Shown: positions 17,712 through 28,552 of the stretch, piece after piece
Layout of the letters: each line of letters begins with the position of its first letter
Position numbering within the stretch: the stretch's first letter is position 1
Assembly: GCF_023277925.1 (NCBI RefSeq)
Contig: NZ_CP063832.1
Coordinates: forward strand, 2,868,001 to 2,932,000
Origin: Pseudomonas entomophila
GTDB lineage: Bacteria > Pseudomonadota > Gammaproteobacteria > Pseudomonadales > Pseudomonadaceae
DNA: 64,000 nucleotides
Direction of reading: 5' to 3'
Made by a program: the position numbers and the translations under genes
The notes under the pieces: model-generated
Told to the model about the DNA's origin: nothing
The model's input: the letters and a program-made list of their open reading frames with translations, nothing else
Database searches by the model: none

Positions 17712-19013
17712 TCAGTTCAGGTAAGGGGACCAGGACGGTTCTCTGACTTCACCTTGAGCGGTAGGAAGTGGGAGCCTCACGCGGCCATTAAGCGACACGA
17801 GCATCAAGACTCCCCGGCCCTGCTGGCGGGTGGCGTAGATTAGCATGGTGCCGTTTGGCGCAACAGTGGGAGACTCATCAAGACTGGTCTCGGTGAGAAT
17901 CTTTACACTTCCGCGTTGCAAGTCCTGGGCCGCCACCTTGAAGTTGGTGAAGCCCTGCTGGCGATGAATCATTACCAGCGTTTTCTCATCCGCCGACAGT
18001 TTTGGGTTGGCGTTGTAGTTGCCCACGAACGTCACGCGCTCGGCACTACCGCCACCGACCGACTGCTTGTAGATCTGCGGCTTGCCGCCACGGTCGGAAG
18101 TGAAGTACAGCGTGTTGCCATCCTTGCCCCAGAACGGCTCGGTGTTGATGCCCGGCCCTGCGGTGACACGGGTGATCTGGCGCGAAGCCACGTTCATCAC
18201 ATAGATGTCCGGGTTACCGTCCTTCGACAGCACGAACGCCAGGCGAGTACCGTCGGGCGACCAAGCGGGCGCACCGTTCAGGCCTTCGAAGTTGGTGATC
18301 TGCTCACGACGACCGGTGTCGATGTGCTGGATGAAGATGCGTGGACGCTTCTGCTCGAACGAGACATAAGCGATACGCTTGCCATCCGGCGCGAAGCGTG
18401 GCGACAGGATCGGTTCACGCGACTGCAACAGAGTTACCGCACGGGCACCGTCGTAGTCCGAGCGCTGCAGGGTGTAGCGGGTATTGTTGGTGGAGAAACG
18501 CTCCGCGGTCACGTACAGCATGCGGGTGGAAAACGCACCCTTGATGCCGGTGAGTTTCTCGAACGACTGGTCGGCGATGTAGTGGGCCATGTCGCGCAAC
18601 TGGTCGACGCCACCGGCGACGCTGCCGGTCAGCACTTGCTGCTCGGTGGCGACGTTGAACAGGGCGTAGCTCACCTGCAGGCGGCCACCGGACGGCACGA
18701 TGCTGCCGACCATCACGTACTGCGCACCCAGCGCTTTCCAGTCACGGAAGATCACTTCGCTGGCCTGGGTCGGCAGGCTGATCATGTTCTGCCGCGGGAT
18801 CGGCCCGTAGTAACCGGAGTTACGCAGGTCGTTGCTGATGATGTCAGCCATGTCTTCCGGCAGCACGCTACCGCCCTGCACACCGAACGGCACTACCGCG
18901 ATGGGGGTGGCCCGGTCGCTACCGCTGGTGACCAGGATGTTCTTTTCCTCTGCCATGGCCATGCCTGCCACGCAGCAGAGCAAGACCAGGAGTCCTCTCA
19001 GACGTTTAATCAC
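17712..19013 (-). CDS. tolB: Tol-Pal system beta-propeller protein TolB
   Basis: A 433-residue periplasmic protein with a signal peptide (about residues 1-21), an N-terminal alpha/beta domain and a six-bladed propeller with repeated WSPDG-type blades ([35 protein letters not shown]). It binds Pal and is released by energised TolA. It overlaps the tolA stop by 4 bp. Confidence 0.97.
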   Translation of the reverse strand: MIKRLRGLLVLLCCVAGMAMAEEKNILVTSGSDRATPIAVVPFGVQGGSVLPEDMADIISNDLRNSGYYGPIPRQNMISLPTQASEVIFRDWKALGAQYVMVGSIVPSGGRLQVSYALFNVATEQQVLTGSVAGGVDQLRDMAHYIADQSFEKLTGIKGAFSTRMLYVTAERFSTNNTRYTLQRSDYDGARAVTLLQSREPILSPRFAPDGKRIAYVSFEQKRPRIFIQHIDTGRREQITNFEGLNGAPAWSPDGTRLAFVLSKDGNPDIYVMNVASRQITRVTAGPGINTEPFWGKDGNTLYFTSDRGGKPQIYKQSVGGGSAERVTFVGNYNANPKLSADEKTLVMIHRQQGFTNFKVAAQDLQRGSVKILTETSLDESPTVAPNGTMLIYATRQQGRGVLMLVSLNGRVRLPLPTAQGEVREPSWSPYLN

Positions 19014-20086
19014 AACGCTAGATCCTCAGGTGTAAATGTCATCTTGAATGAACGATATGGATTGAAATCGCTCGGCTTCAAGCCCTGCATCTCGGTCAAC
19101 CGACCAATGTTCTTCACTGCGGCCACGGCCGAGCTGTCGAACGGGCCGTCGCCACTGGACTTGGCCACGCTCACATTGGTGACGGTGCCGTCCGGCAACA
19201 TGTTGATCTGCAGAACTACCGTCATGCCCTTGCGCGCAGATGGCGGACGCGCCCAGCCCTCGGCCGCGCGCATGCGAATCAGGTCGTCGAAGTCGCCGGC
19301 CACCTGGTCACCCTGCTCGTCGGCCAGCGCCTGCTGCCGCTCGGTGGTGTCGGACAACAGCTCAGCCAATGCCTGGGCTTTCTTGTCCTCCGCCGCCTTG
19401 CGAGCCGCTTCCTGTGCCTTTTTCTTCTGAGCGTCTGCAGCGGCCTTTTTCTTGGCCTCTTCAGCTGCCTTCTTCTTCGCTTCCTCGGCTGCCGCTTTCT
19501 TCTTGGCGTCCTCGGCTGCTTTTTTCTTCGCGTCTTCGGCGGCTTTCTTCTTCGCCTCTTCCGCGGCCTCTTTCTTGGCTTCCTCTTCGGCCTGCTTCTT
19601 GGCCTCTTCCTCAGCCTTCTTCTTGGCGATATCGGCCTGCTGCTTCTCAGCTGCCTTTTTCGCTTCTTCGGCTTTCTTCGCCTCAGCGGCTTTCTTCTGC
19701 TCGGCGGCCTTGGCGGCTTCCTCAGCTTTCTTCGCTTCGGCGGCCTCGCGGGCTTCCTCAGCTTTTTGAGCGGCGTCGGCTTTCTTTTGTTCCGCGGCCT
19801 TCACGGCCTCCTGCTCGATCTTCTTCTGCTCCAGCTGCTCGACCTCGGTCTGGCGCGAAGCGGTTTTCTTCGCTTCCCCGGCAATCTTCTGATTGGTCTG
19901 GGTGGTCGCCTGGCTCTTCGACTTGAGCTGGTAGAGCGTGGCCTGGACGATAGGCTTGGACGGCGGCAGCTCGGGCGTCATGGCGAAGCTGACGAACAGC
20001 ATGCCGAACACCAGCACGTGCAGGCCAATGGCCCAGACACTGGGCCAGAAGTAGCTTTCCGAGGCGGATGGCTCTCGCTGCTGCAT
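19010..20086 (-). CDS. tolA: Cell envelope integrity protein TolA
   Basis: A 358-residue inner-membrane protein. One transmembrane helix (about residues 14-34) is followed by a very long Lys/Ala/Glu-rich helix (about 60-240), largely built of [17 protein letters not shown] repeats, and a C-terminal globular domain that contacts TolB and Pal (and, in other species, colicins and filamentous phage). The repetitive helix makes this DNA locally repetitive and prone to length change between strains. Its ATG overlaps the end of tolR by one base. Confidence 0.96.
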   Translation of the reverse strand: MQQREPSASESYFWPSVWAIGLHVLVFGMLFVSFAMTPELPPSKPIVQATLYQLKSKSQATTQTNQKIAGEAKKTASRQTEVEQLEQKKIEQEAVKAAEQKKADAAQKAEEAREAAEAKKAEEAAKAAEQKKAAEAKKAEEAKKAAEKQQADIAKKKAEEEAKKQAEEEAKKEAAEEAKKKAAEDAKKKAAEDAKKKAAAEEAKKKAAEEAKKKAAADAQKKKAQEAARKAAEDKKAQALAELLSDTTERQQALADEQGDQVAGDFDDLIRMRAAEGWARPPSARKGMTVVLQINMLPDGTVTNVSVAKSSGDGPFDSSAVAAVKNIGRLTEMQGLKPSDFNPYRSFKMTFTPEDLAL

Positions 20087-20538
20087 CAGGGCGCCTCGGT
20101 AATCAGGCCAACGTTACCGACACCGGCCTTCTGCAACCCACCCATGGCGCCCATGACCGCGCCATAATCGACGGCCTTGTCGCCACGAATGAAGACCTGG
20201 GTCTGTTTGCCTTGGTCACGACCTGCGGCGATGATCTTTGTCACCGCACCGGTCATTTCCGGCAGGGTCATGGCCTTGTCCATCTGCTTGTCGGTGTCGA
20301 CTTCGCTACCGAGGTTCCAGTAGTAAGTCTTGTCGGCCTTGATCGAGATAGTCAGAACCTGGACGTTGTTGTCCTGCGGCAGGGCTTCGCTGGAAACCTT
20401 GGGCAGATCCACCTTCACGCCCTGGTTGAGCATGGGGGCGGTCACCATGAAGATGACCAGCAGCACCAACATCACGTCGATGTAGGGCACCACGTTCATC
20501 TCGGCGACCGGCTTGCGTTTGTGGCGAACTCGGGCCAT
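20086..20538 (-). CDS. tolR: Tol-Pal proton-channel component TolR
   Basis: A 150-residue ExbD/TolR protein. A single helix (YIDVMLVLLVIFMVTAPML, about residues 19-37) carries the conserved proton-conducting Asp at its start, and a periplasmic domain follows. It works with TolQ to turn the proton gradient into TolA movement. Lies between tolQ (14-bp gap) and tolA. Confidence 0.97.
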   Translation of the reverse strand: MARVRHKRKPVAEMNVVPYIDVMLVLLVIFMVTAPMLNQGVKVDLPKVSSEALPQDNNVQVLTISIKADKTYYWNLGSEVDTDKQMDKAMTLPEMTGAVTKIIAAGRDQGKQTQVFIRGDKAVDYGAVMGAMGGLQKAGVGNVGLITEAP

Positions 20539-20552
20539 GGGTTTCTACCTGA

Positions 20553-21248
20553 TCACTCTTCGCTGGTGTGTACTTTACGGTGCAGGATCGCCTGGAACTC
20601 ATCGGCGAAGGTGTAGTAGCGGCCGATCAGTACTTCACTGCGCGCGGCAAAGCGGTTGTAGGCGATGACCGCCGGAATCGCAGCGAACAGGCCGATCGCG
20701 GTGGCGACCAGGGCCTCGGCAATGCCGGGTGCCACGGTGGCCAGTGTGGCCTGCTGGGCGCTGGCCAGGCCGCGGAAGGAGTTCATGATGCCCCAGACGG
20801 TACCGAACAAGCCGATGTACGGGCTGGTGGAACCGACGGTGGCAAGAAACGGCAGGCTCTGCTCGAGCTTTTCTTCCTCACGGGAGATGGCGACGCGCAT
20901 GGCACGGCCAACACCTTCCATCACCGCATCAGGGTCCACACCCGGTTGCTGGCGCAGACGCGAGAACTCCTTGAAGCCGGCACGGAACACCTGCTCGACA
21001 CCCGAGTCCGGATCCGGGTTGCTGCCCGCCTGGCGATACAGCTTCGACAGGTCGATGCCCGACCAGAAGCGCTCTTCGAAGGCGTCCAGCGCACGACGAC
21101 CGGCGCGCAGCATGGTGCTGCGCTGGAAGATCATGATCCAGGACGTTACCGAGGCGGCCACCAGGGTGAGCATTACCAGCTGAACCACGACACTGGCATT
21201 GGCGACCAGGCTCCACATGGAGGTATGGTCGACGACGTTTGCTTCCAC
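20553..21248 (-). CDS. tolQ: Tol-Pal proton-channel component TolQ
   Basis: A 231-residue MotA/TolQ/ExbB protein with three membrane helices: about residues 16-40, then SPYIGLFGTVWGIMNSF near 140 and IAEALVATAIGLFAAIPAVI near 170. The last two line the proton channel with TolR. It begins 2 bp after ybgC ends, so ybgC-tolQ-tolR-tolA-tolB-pal-cpoB read as one operon. Confidence 0.97.
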   Translation of the reverse strand: MEANVVDHTSMWSLVANASVVVQLVMLTLVAASVTSWIMIFQRSTMLRAGRRALDAFEERFWSGIDLSKLYRQAGSNPDPDSGVEQVFRAGFKEFSRLRQQPGVDPDAVMEGVGRAMRVAISREEEKLEQSLPFLATVGSTSPYIGLFGTVWGIMNSFRGLASAQQATLATVAPGIAEALVATAIGLFAAIPAVIAYNRFAARSEVLIGRYYTFADEFQAILHRKVHTSEE

Positions 21249-21250
21249 GC

Positions 21251-21703
21251 TTATTCTCCTGCGTTGGATTGAGTACCCGCACCATCCGCCAGGAACGCAT
21301 CGCGCAGCGCTGGGGGAATGGCCCGGGGTTTGAAGGTGTCGGCACGCACGGCGGCCACCAGGAACTGCCCCTCGCAGAGCAGCGTTGCATCTTTTTCCCG
21401 CCAGACTTGCTGCACGAAGCGCAGGCTGGCGCGATTCAATTCAAGTACTTGCGCGGTTACCCGCAGTTCATCGTCCAGCCGCGCCGGCGCGTGGTAGCGC
21501 GCTTCGCTGGAATGGACCACGAACAGGAGGTTCTCACCGGCCAACTGCGCCTGGGAGAAGCCCAGATGACGCAGACGCTCGGTGCGCGCACGCTCCATGA
21601 ACTTGAGATAGTTGACGTAATACACCACGCCACCCGCGTCGGTATCCTCGTAATAGACGCGACAGCGGTGTGCGAACGGTTCCAGCCCATTTTGCGCGCG
21701 CAT
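21251..21703 (-). CDS. ybgC: Tol-Pal associated acyl-CoA thioesterase
   Basis: A 150-residue hotdog-fold thioesterase. [19 protein letters not shown] (about residues 17-35) contains the 4HBT-type catalytic Asp, and ERARTE follows. YbgC hydrolyses short or acyl-ACP-derived thioesters and heads the tol operon in many proteobacteria. An AGGAGT site precedes the ATG, though at long spacing (about 12 bp). Confidence 0.94.
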   Translation of the reverse strand: MRAQNGLEPFAHRCRVYYEDTDAGGVVYYVNYLKFMERARTERLRHLGFSQAQLAGENLLFVVHSSEARYHAPARLDDELRVTAQVLELNRASLRFVQQVWREKDATLLCEGQFLVAAVRADTFKPRAIPPALRDAFLADGAGTQSNAGE

Positions 21704-21828
21704 ACTCTAGTGCTTACTCCTGTGCTTGCCAATCCGCCCCGGCAACTGTTTTTGCATCGATAATGTCGTATTGCCAGCAAGCTTGGGGCGTGCCAGCGGT
21801 AGGACCACGAAAATCCCGAATCGATCTG

Positions 21829-22875
21829 TCATTCGTCGTCCTGGGCGGCATACTCCCCACCCTCGCAGAAGCGCCCGGGGATATTCAGGCCAAAATGCAG
21901 GTAGGCATGCCGGGTGACCACACGGCCCCGAGGAGTGCGCATGATATAGCCCTGCTGGATCAGATAAGGCTCGAGTACATCCTCGATGGTGTGGCGTTCT
22001 TCGCCGATCGCCGCGGCAATGTTGTCGAGCCCCACCGGACCGCCGTCGAACTTCTCGATCATGGTCAGCAACAGACGCCGGTCGGAGTGATCGAAGCCAC
22101 GTTCGTCGACATCAAGCAGGTTAAGCGCCATGTCCGCGACCGCCTTGGTGATCTCGCCCTTGCCACGCACTTCGGCAAAGTCGCGCACCCGCCGCAGCAG
22201 GCGATTGGCAATCCGCGGCGTACCCCGCGCCCGGCGGGCGATCTCGAAGGCGCCCTGGTCGTCCATCGGCAGCCCGAGAATACCGGCCGACCGGCTGACA
22301 ATGGTGGCCAGGTCCTTGTTGCTGTAGAACTCCAGGCGCTGGACGATACCGAAGCGGTCACGCAATGGGTTGGTCAGCATGCCAGCGCGGGTGGTGGCGC
22401 CAACCAGGGTGAACGGCGGCAGGTCGAGCTTGATCGAGCGTGCGGCCGGGCCTTCGCCGATCATGATGTCGAGCTGGAAGTCCTCCATCGCCGGGTAGAG
22501 CACCTCCTCGACCACCGGCGACAACCGGTGGATCTCATCGATGAACAGCACATCATGAGGCTCGAGATTGGTCAGCATCGCCGCGAGGTCGCCCGGACGC
22601 TCGAGAATCGGACCCGAGGTGCTCTTGACCGATACACCCATCTCCTGGGCAATGATATTGGCCAGCGTGGTCTTGCCCAGGCCCGGCGGGCCGAAGATCA
22701 GGGTATGGTCAAGCGATTCGTTGCGCCCGCGCGCAGCCTGGATGAACAGCGCCATCTGCTCGCGCACCACCGGCTGGCCGATGTACTCGTCCAGGCGCAG
22801 CGGGCGAATCGCGCGGTCCTGGACTTCTTCACGGTCGCGGCCACTGGCGGCGATCAGGCGGTCGGTTTCGATCAC
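21829..22875 (-). CDS. ruvB: Holliday junction branch-migration ATPase RuvB
   Basis: A 348-residue AAA+ motor. Walker [12 protein letters not shown], Walker B FIDEIHRL and the sensor segment [10 protein letters not shown] are followed by a C-terminal winged helix ([17 protein letters not shown]). Hexameric rings pull DNA through the RuvA-junction complex. It overlaps ruvA by 4 bp. Confidence 0.98.
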   Translation of the reverse strand: MIETDRLIAASGRDREEVQDRAIRPLRLDEYIGQPVVREQMALFIQAARGRNESLDHTLIFGPPGLGKTTLANIIAQEMGVSVKSTSGPILERPGDLAAMLTNLEPHDVLFIDEIHRLSPVVEEVLYPAMEDFQLDIMIGEGPAARSIKLDLPPFTLVGATTRAGMLTNPLRDRFGIVQRLEFYSNKDLATIVSRSAGILGLPMDDQGAFEIARRARGTPRIANRLLRRVRDFAEVRGKGEITKAVADMALNLLDVDERGFDHSDRRLLLTMIEKFDGGPVGLDNIAAAIGEERHTIEDVLEPYLIQQGYIMRTPRGRVVTRHAYLHFGLNIPGRFCEGGEYAAQDDE

Positions 22876-23489
22876 TTGGCAATCATCCCTTTAAGGCTGC
22901 GACGAATCAGTTCCTCGCTGCTCAGGCCGGTCTTATCCTTGATTGCGCCAATTGCCTTGCTCGCCTCTTGTGGCTTGTAGCCCAAGGAGACCAGGGCACT
23001 GACCGCGTCGGCCTCGGCCGAGGACTCACTGGCCGCCGGCAGCGGGCCGTCGGAGACCAGGGTGAACATCGCCGGGGAGGTTTCCCACGCCTTGAAGCGG
23101 TCCTTGAGCTCGACCAGCAGGCGTTCGGCGGTTTTTTTGCCGACACCCGGCACGCGCACCAGGACCGCTGCGTCCTGGGCCTGCACGCAGCGCACCAGTT
23201 CGTCCACTTCCAGGCCGGACATCAGCGCCAGCGCCAGCTTCGGCCCCACGCCGTTCAGGCGGATCAGTTCGCGAAAAAGCTCGCGCTCGCGTTTTTCGGC
23301 GAAGCCATAGAGCAGGTGGGCGTCTTCGCGCACTACCAGGTGGGTGTGCAATGTCACCGGCTCGCCCAGCTTGGGGAGACGGTACAGCGTCGTCATGGGT
23401 ACCTCGAGCTCGTAGCCCAGGCCATTGACGTCGACAATCAGGTGCGGCGGCTGCTTCTCCGCCAGGGTGCCGCGCAAACGTCCAATCAC
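22872..23489 (-). CDS. ruvA: Holliday junction binding protein RuvA
   Basis: A 205-residue protein starting [12 protein letters not shown]. An OB-fold (about residues 1-62), two helix-hairpin-helix motifs ([19 protein letters not shown] and [19 protein letters not shown]) and a C-terminal RuvB-binding domain ([18 protein letters not shown]) are all present. It grips the four-way junction as tetramers. Lies 109 bp after ruvC and is coupled to ruvB. Confidence 0.98.
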   Translation of the reverse strand: MIGRLRGTLAEKQPPHLIVDVNGLGYELEVPMTTLYRLPKLGEPVTLHTHLVVREDAHLLYGFAEKRERELFRELIRLNGVGPKLALALMSGLEVDELVRCVQAQDAAVLVRVPGVGKKTAERLLVELKDRFKAWETSPAMFTLVSDGPLPAASESSAEADAVSALVSLGYKPQEASKAIGAIKDKTGLSSEELIRRSLKGMIAK

Positions 23490-23598
23490 GTTCCGATCCT
23501 TTCTCTTCGGGTGCCGCTCGAAAACCGGTCCACCCTATCAGCAAATGCGACGGGTGAATGTGCCACCCGGACAAAATGTGTATCAGCGCATGAAGCGG

Positions 23599-24123
23599 TT
23601 ACAGACGCAAGCGCCCACCACGCCGCCGCGCCATGGCCAGCCCATGGGGAATGAGGCTGGAGCGGGTATGGGCATGGCAAAGGGCGATGGCCAGGGCGTC
23701 GGAGGCGTCGACCTGTGGCTTTTGCGTCAGCTTGAGCAGATGCATGACCATCATCATCACCTGCTCCTTGTTGGCGCCACCGGTGCCCGCCACCGCCTGC
23801 TTGACCTGGCTGGCCGAGTACTCTGCGATTTCCAGGCCGGCTTCGGCGGCGGCGACGATCGCCGCGCCCCGCGCCTGGCCGAGCTTGAGCGCCGAATCGG
23901 CGTTACGTGCCATGAACACTCGTTCGATACCCATGGTCACGGGGCCGTGCTGGCGGATGATTTCGCTCACGCCACGAAAGACGATCTGCAGACGCTCATG
24001 CAGTTCGCCACCACCGGTGCGAATGCAGCCCGAGGCCACATATTCACAGCCCCGCGCGGTCTGGCGGACCACGCCGAAACCGGTGATGCGCGAACCGGGG
24101 TCGATACCAAGAATCAGAGTCAT
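23599..24123 (-). CDS. ruvC: Crossover junction endonuclease RuvC
   Basis: A 174-residue RNase-H-fold resolvase. The acidic active site is visible: Asp7 in LILGIDPGS, Glu in the ERVFMARN segment and the C-terminal Asp pair in [14 protein letters not shown]. It cuts Holliday junctions processed by RuvAB. First gene of ruvCAB, separated from yebC by a REP pair. Confidence 0.98.
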   Translation of the reverse strand: MTLILGIDPGSRITGFGVVRQTARGCEYVASGCIRTGGGELHERLQIVFRGVSEIIRQHGPVTMGIERVFMARNADSALKLGQARGAAIVAAAEAGLEIAEYSASQVKQAVAGTGGANKEQVMMMVMHLLKLTQKPQVDASDALAIALCHAHTRSSLIPHGLAMARRRGGRLRL

Positions 24124-24157
24124 AACGCCTGCAATACGAGTGCAATTTGTACCGGCC

Positions 24158-24243
24158 TATTCGCGGGCAAGCCCGCTCCTGCAGGGACTCACCGCTCACC
24201 TGAGCGGCGATACACCTGTGGGAGCGGGCTTGCCCGCGAATAG
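24158..24243. repeat. REPIN (two inverted REP units)
   Basis: CTATTCGCGGGCAAGCCCGC at 24158 is mirrored by GCGGGCTTGCCCGCGAATAG ending at 24243, with a GC-rich spacer containing CGCTCACCTGAGCG. It is a standard intergenic REP doublet of this genus, and the folded RNA may act as a 3'-end stabiliser between yebC and ruvC. Confidence 0.85.
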
Positions 24244-24265
24244 ATTGTCCAGGTTAACGACAACC

Positions 24266-25018
24266 TTAGCCCAGCGCTTCCATGATCTCGTCGGAGATCT
24301 GCGCATTGGAATAGACGTTCTGCACGTCATCCAGGTCCTCGAGCATGTCGATCAGCTTGAGCACCTTCTCGGCACCGTCCTGATCCAGTTCGGCGCTGGT
24401 GGTCGGCTGCATCACGATCTCGGCGTCCGAAGCCTTGAAACCGCCCTCTTCCAGCGCATTACGCACCGCGTAGAAGCTGCTGAAGGAGGTGAAGACGTCG
24501 AAAGAACCATCATCGTTGGCGACCACGTCGTCGGCGCCAGCCTCCAGGGCCGCCTCCATCAGGGCGTCTTCCCCCACCTTCAGTTCCGCGGCGAAGCTGA
24601 TCTGCCCCTTGCGCTCGAACAGGTAGGCCACCGAACCGTCGGTACCCAGGTTGCCGCCACACTTGGTGAAGGCATGACGAACGGCAGCCGCGGTGCGGTT
24701 GCGGTTGTCGGTCATGGCTTCGACCATGATCGCCACGCCGCCCGGGCCGTAACCTTCGTAGCTCAGCTCTTCGACGTTGTCGCTTTCGTTGGTCCCGGCA
24801 CCGCGGGCAACCGCGCGATCAATGATGTCGCGACTCATGTTGGCACCCAGCGCCTTGTCCAGGGCCAGGCGCAGGCGTGGGTTGGAGGCCGGGTCACCAC
24901 CACCCTGCTTGGCGGCGACGGTCAGCTCGCGGATCCACTTGGTGAAGATCTTGCCTCTCTTGGCATCCTGGCGCTCTTTGCGGTGCTTGATGTTCGCCCA
25001 CTTGGAATGACCGGCCAT
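24266..25018 (-). CDS. yebC: YebC/PmpR family regulator or translation factor
   Basis: A 250-residue protein starting [23 protein letters not shown], the family signature, followed by three-domain YebC sequence ([15 protein letters not shown] and acidic C-terminal half). The family was long described as transcriptional regulators; recent work on relatives supports a role in translating proline-rich stretches. Placed between aspS and ruvC, the common pseudomonad order. Confidence 0.95.
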   Translation of the reverse strand: MAGHSKWANIKHRKERQDAKRGKIFTKWIRELTVAAKQGGGDPASNPRLRLALDKALGANMSRDIIDRAVARGAGTNESDNVEELSYEGYGPGGVAIMVEAMTDNRNRTAAAVRHAFTKCGGNLGTDGSVAYLFERKGQISFAAELKVGEDALMEAALEAGADDVVANDDGSFDVFTSFSSFYAVRNALEEGGFKASDAEIVMQPTTSAELDQDGAEKVLKLIDMLEDLDDVQNVYSNAQISDEIMEALG

Positions 25019-25048
25019 AACGACTCCAAATCCTTGAAACAGAAACAG

Positions 25049-25070
25049 GTTCCGCCCCGAAGGGCGGAAC
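25049..25070 (-). terminator. Hairpin between aspS and yebC
   Basis: Perfect 9-bp stem GTTCCGCCC / GGGCGGAAC with a 4-nt CGAA loop. Read leftwards it is followed by a T-rich but interrupted tract, so termination is likely to be partial. Confidence 0.55.
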
Positions 25071-25127
25071 GCGAAAAATCCTGCGCATCAGCGCGGGGGC
25101 ACCCCGCTACCAGGGTGCCCCGGCCGA

Positions 25128-26903
25128 TTACTCGACCTTGGTCTGCTCGCGCAGACGGATGTGCAACTCGCGCAGGGCCTTGGCGTCGACCAGGCCAGGG
25201 GCCTGGGTCATGACGCACGCGGCGCTCTGGGTTTTCGGGAAAGCGATCACTTCACGAATCGACTGGGCGCCGGTCATCAGCATGACCAGGCGGTCCAGGC
25301 CGAAGGCCAGGCCACCGTGAGGTGGTGCGCCGAACTTCAGGGCGTCGAGCAGGAAGCCGAACTTCTCTTCCTGTTCCGCAGCCTCGATACCCAGCAGGCG
25401 GAACACCGCTTGCTGCATTTCTTTGCGGTGGATACGGATCGAACCACCACCCAGCTCGGTGCCGTTCAGCACCATGTCGTAGGCACGGGACAGCGCGGTG
25501 GCCGGATTGGCCTCAAGCTCTTCCGGGGTGCACTTCGGAGCAGTGAACGGGTGGTGCAGCGCGGTGAAGCTGCCGTCTTCGTTCTCTTCGAACATCGGGA
25601 AGTCGACGACCCACATCGGTGCCCACTCGCAGGTCAGCAGCTCGAAGTCGTGGCCCAGGCGGATACGCAGCGCGCCCAAGGCTTCGCTGACAACCTTGAA
25701 CTTGTCGGCACCGAAGAACACGATGTCGCCATCGACCGCGCCAACGCGGTCGAGGATGTTGTTGAGGTTGGCTTCGGGGATGTTCTTGACGATCGGCGAC
25801 TGCAGGCCTTCGACGCCCTTGGCGCGCTCATTGACCTTGATGTACGCCAGGCCCTTGGCACCGTAGATGCCGACGAACTTGGTGTACTCGTCGATCTTGC
25901 TGCGTGGCATGCTGGCACCGCCTGGCAGGCGCAGGGCGGTGACGCGGCACTTCGGATCGTTGGCGGGGCCGGCGAAGACCTTGAAGTCGACATCCTTCAA
26001 CTGGTCGGCGACATCCACCAGTTCCAGCGGGTTACGCAGGTCTGGCTTGTCGGAACCGTAGCGGCGCATGGCTTCTTCGAAGGTCATGTGCGGGAATTCG
26101 CCGAACTCCAGGTCCAGCACTTCCTTGAACAGCTTGCGGATCATGCTTTCGGTCAGGCCCATGATCTCGGACTCATCGAGGAAGCTGGTCTCGATGTCGA
26201 TCTGGGTGAATTCCGGCTGGCGGTCGGCGCGCAGGTCTTCGTCACGGAAGCATTTGGCGATCTGGTAGTAGCGATCGAAGCCGGCCACCATCAACAGCTG
26301 CTTGAACAGCTGTGGCGACTGCGGCAGGGCGAAGAAGCTGCCGGCGTGGGTACGGCTCGGCACCAGGTAGTCGCGCGCGCCTTCTGGCGTGGCACGGGTG
26401 AGGATCGGCGTCTCGACATCGAGGAAGCCGTTCTCGTCGAGGAAGCGACGGATACTGCTGGTGATGCGCGAGCGCAGGCGCAGCTTGTCGGCCATTTCCG
26501 GGCGGCGCAGGTCGATGAAACGATAGCGCAGGCGGGTTTCCTCGCCGACGTCGGAGTATTCGTTCAGTGGGAACGGAGGGGTTTCTGCTTCGTTGAGTAC
26601 GTTCAGCTGGTAGCCGAGGATCTCGATGGCACCGGAGGCCATATTGGTGTTCACCGCGCCTTCGGGGCGCTTGCGTACCTTGCCGGTGATCTGCACGACG
26701 TATTCGCTGCGCACGCGGTCGGCGGCGGCGAAGGTCTCGGCGCGATCCGGGTCGAACACGACCTGGGCCATGCCTTCGCGGTCACGGATGTCGAGGAAGA
26801 TCACCCCGCCGTGGTCGCGGCGACGATGGACCCAGCCGCAAAGGGTGACTTCCTGGCCGTCCAGGCTCTCGTTCAGTTGGCCGCAATAATGGCTGCGCAT
26901 CAT
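25128..26903 (-). CDS. aspS: Aspartyl-tRNA synthetase (probably Asp/Asn non-discriminating)
   Basis: A 591-residue bacterial-type class II synthetase. It has an N-terminal OB anticodon domain ([22 protein letters not shown]), motif 2 ([18 protein letters not shown]), an inserted GAD domain and motif 3 ([13 protein letters not shown]). It charges tRNA-Asp. In Pseudomonas the enzyme is known to charge tRNA-Asn with Asp as well, with GatCAB correcting it; that is family knowledge, not visible here. fmdB lies upstream on the same strand, and yebC downstream. Confidence 0.98.
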
Positions 26904-26997
26904 GATGGTGGTTTCGCTTCTCGTGATTCGTGTGTTCGGTGGAGGTCTTGGCCGCCCAAGGGGCTAATACTGCAAGACCTGGCGGGTGCAATTCAAC

Positions 26998-27219
26998 TCA
27001 GTCGGCCTTGTCGCCGCCTGCCAGATTCTTCTTGGCCCCGGTCTTGAAGTCGGTCTCGTACCAGCCGCTGCCGCTCAGGCGGAAACCGGGGACCGACAGC
27101 AGCTTCTTCAATGCCGGTGCCTGGCACGCCGGGCAATCGGTCAACGGCGCGGCGCTGATCTTCTGCAGCACCTCCATCCGGTGCTCGCAGGATGCACATT
27201 GATAGTCGTAAAGGGGCAT
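26998..27219 (-). CDS. FmdB-family zinc-ribbon protein
   Basis: A 73-residue protein starting MPLYDYQCASC. Two CXXC pairs (Cys8/Cys11 and Cys29/Cys32) form a zinc ribbon, followed by SGSGWYETDF and a Lys-rich tail. The family is widespread, usually beside aspS in Pseudomonas, and has no settled role. The start at 27219 matches the family; the frame is open to 27240 without support. Confidence 0.92.
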   Translation of the reverse strand: MPLYDYQCASCEHRMEVLQKISAAPLTDCPACQAPALKKLLSVPGFRLSGSGWYETDFKTGAKKNLAGGDKAD

Positions 27220-27311
27220 GGTGTCTCTCGTCAACCACATCGCAGGCTGCCCAGGGCAGCAAAGAGCGGGATTATATATGGTTAAGCAGAGCCGTGCAGC
27301 CCGCCTGGCGA

Positions 27312-27650
27312 TCAGTGCGCATCCGGAGCATCCTGCAGCCAGGCCACGCAGATGACGCGAACCAGGCCACTGAAATTCCTCACCCCGCCGTGACGCAAGT
27401 GCACCTCACGGTCCACATAGGACAGCACCGTACTGACCGAACAGCGGTTGGCTGCCGCGATCCGTTCCAGAATCCGCCAATACACGGCTTCAAGCCTCAG
27501 GCAGGTGGCAAAGCCATTGAGCCGCACCGAGCGCGAGACCGGCCCGGCCTGGGCCATGTCGAAATCAGCCTTGAACGGATCGATACAGGGTCGACCCGAA
27601 TCCCTCCCCTGCCTCAAGCCTTCGCCCATACCGCACATCAGATTGCCCAT
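27312..27650 (-). CDS. Ribbon-helix-helix protein (RHH_4 type)
   Basis: A 112-residue protein whose C-terminal 65 residues (SVRLNGFATCLRLEAVYWR, then RCSVSTVLSYVDRE and FSGLVRVICVAWL) fit the RHH_4 DNA-binding or oligomerisation fold. The first about 35 residues are Gly-rich and poorly conserved in pattern. The ATG at 27650 was chosen for its GGAG site 7 bp upstream; a GTG at 27677 is possible. No toxin partner lies next to it. Target unknown. Confidence 0.72.
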   Translation of the reverse strand: MGNLMCGMGEGLRQGRDSGRPCIDPFKADFDMAQAGPVSRSVRLNGFATCLRLEAVYWRILERIAAANRCSVSTVLSYVDREVHLRHGGVRNFSGLVRVICVAWLQDAPDAH

Positions 27651-27833
27651 CGCTTCGCTCCATCGCCACGAAATCACGCCCTGCCACTCATGCGACAGGG
27701 CTCCTTGCGTGCCAATGAAACGCGTTCAGGCGTCTGCGTAGCAGCGGCAAAGCCTTCCCCACAAACGAACAGGCCCAGCAACACGAAGGTTACCGGGCCC
27801 GCTTTCAACGGCCTTGTCAGGCCAGGGCAGCCA

Positions 27834-28307
27834 TCATTTGCCGTCGAGCAACACACGTAACATCCAGGCGGTCTTTTCGTGTACCTGCATGCGCTGGGTA
27901 AGCAGGTCTGCGGTCGGCTCGTCGCTGACCTTGCCCACTACCGGGAAAATGCTCCGCGCGGTGCGCACCACCGCCTCCTGGCCCTGAACCAGTTGGCGGA
28001 TCATCTCATCGGCCGGCGGCACCCCCTCCTCCTCCTTGATCGACGAATGACGGGCATAGAAGGCATAGGAGCCGGGTGCCGGGAAGCCCAGGGCGCGAAT
28101 GCGCTCGGCGATGGAATCGACGGCCAGGGCCAGCTCGTTGTACTGCTCCTCGAACATCAGGTGCAGGGTACGAAACGCGGGGCCGGTGACGTTCCAGTGG
28201 AAGTTGTGGGTTTTCAGATACAACACGTATGTGTCCGACAGTAGCCGCGACAGCCCTTCAACGATGGACTTGCGATCTTCTTCACTGATACCGATATCGA
28301 TTGCCAT
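27834..28307 (-). CDS. Dps-family ferritin-like DNA-protection protein
   Basis: A 157-residue four-helix protein. [20 protein letters not shown] (about residues 35-54) carries the inter-subunit ferroxidase His residues; the Asp/Glu ligands follow in [21 protein letters not shown]. Dps 12-mers store iron and protect DNA in stationary phase and under oxidative stress. The N terminus lacks a long Lys-rich tail, so DNA binding may be weak. It stands divergent from a cold-shock protein gene across 245 bp. Confidence 0.93.
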   Translation of the reverse strand: MAIDIGISEEDRKSIVEGLSRLLSDTYVLYLKTHNFHWNVTGPAFRTLHLMFEEQYNELALAVDSIAERIRALGFPAPGSYAFYARHSSIKEEEGVPPADEMIRQLVQGQEAVVRTARSIFPVVGKVSDEPTADLLTQRMQVHEKTAWMLRVLLDGK

Positions 28308-28552
28308 GAAGTTCCCCTTTCCATAAGGCTTGATTGATCAAGCGGGCCCCGGAACTGTACCAAGAGATGCGCACCAGCGCCTCACGGTTTGAGAAGCCTG
28401 CGCCTTTGCTGTTAAATAGGCAGGGTGCCACCCGTGCGGATTGTCAATGCCGGGTGCATAGGCTGGCCCGTCACGTTTTCGCGCCTACACCACACGCGCA
28501 CCGTGCAGCCAGCTCATCCTGTGATCGGCCTTATCAATGTGAGCCAAACCAA

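Noticed and set aside
19452..19769. Ala/Ser/Phe repeat open frame opposite tolA
   Set aside because: Mirror image of the TolA Lys/Ala-rich helix, not a gene.
25161..27047. 628-codon open frame antisense to aspS
   Set aside because: aspS is unambiguous; long antisense frames are expected at this GC content and codon bias.
27674..27856. Small leftward frame between dps and the RHH gene with a signal-peptide-like stretch (TFVLLGLFVCGEGFAAA)
   Set aside because: It overlaps the dps 3' end, lacks a good start and ribosome site at a sensible place, and has no conservation evidence I can assess; left out as unproven.
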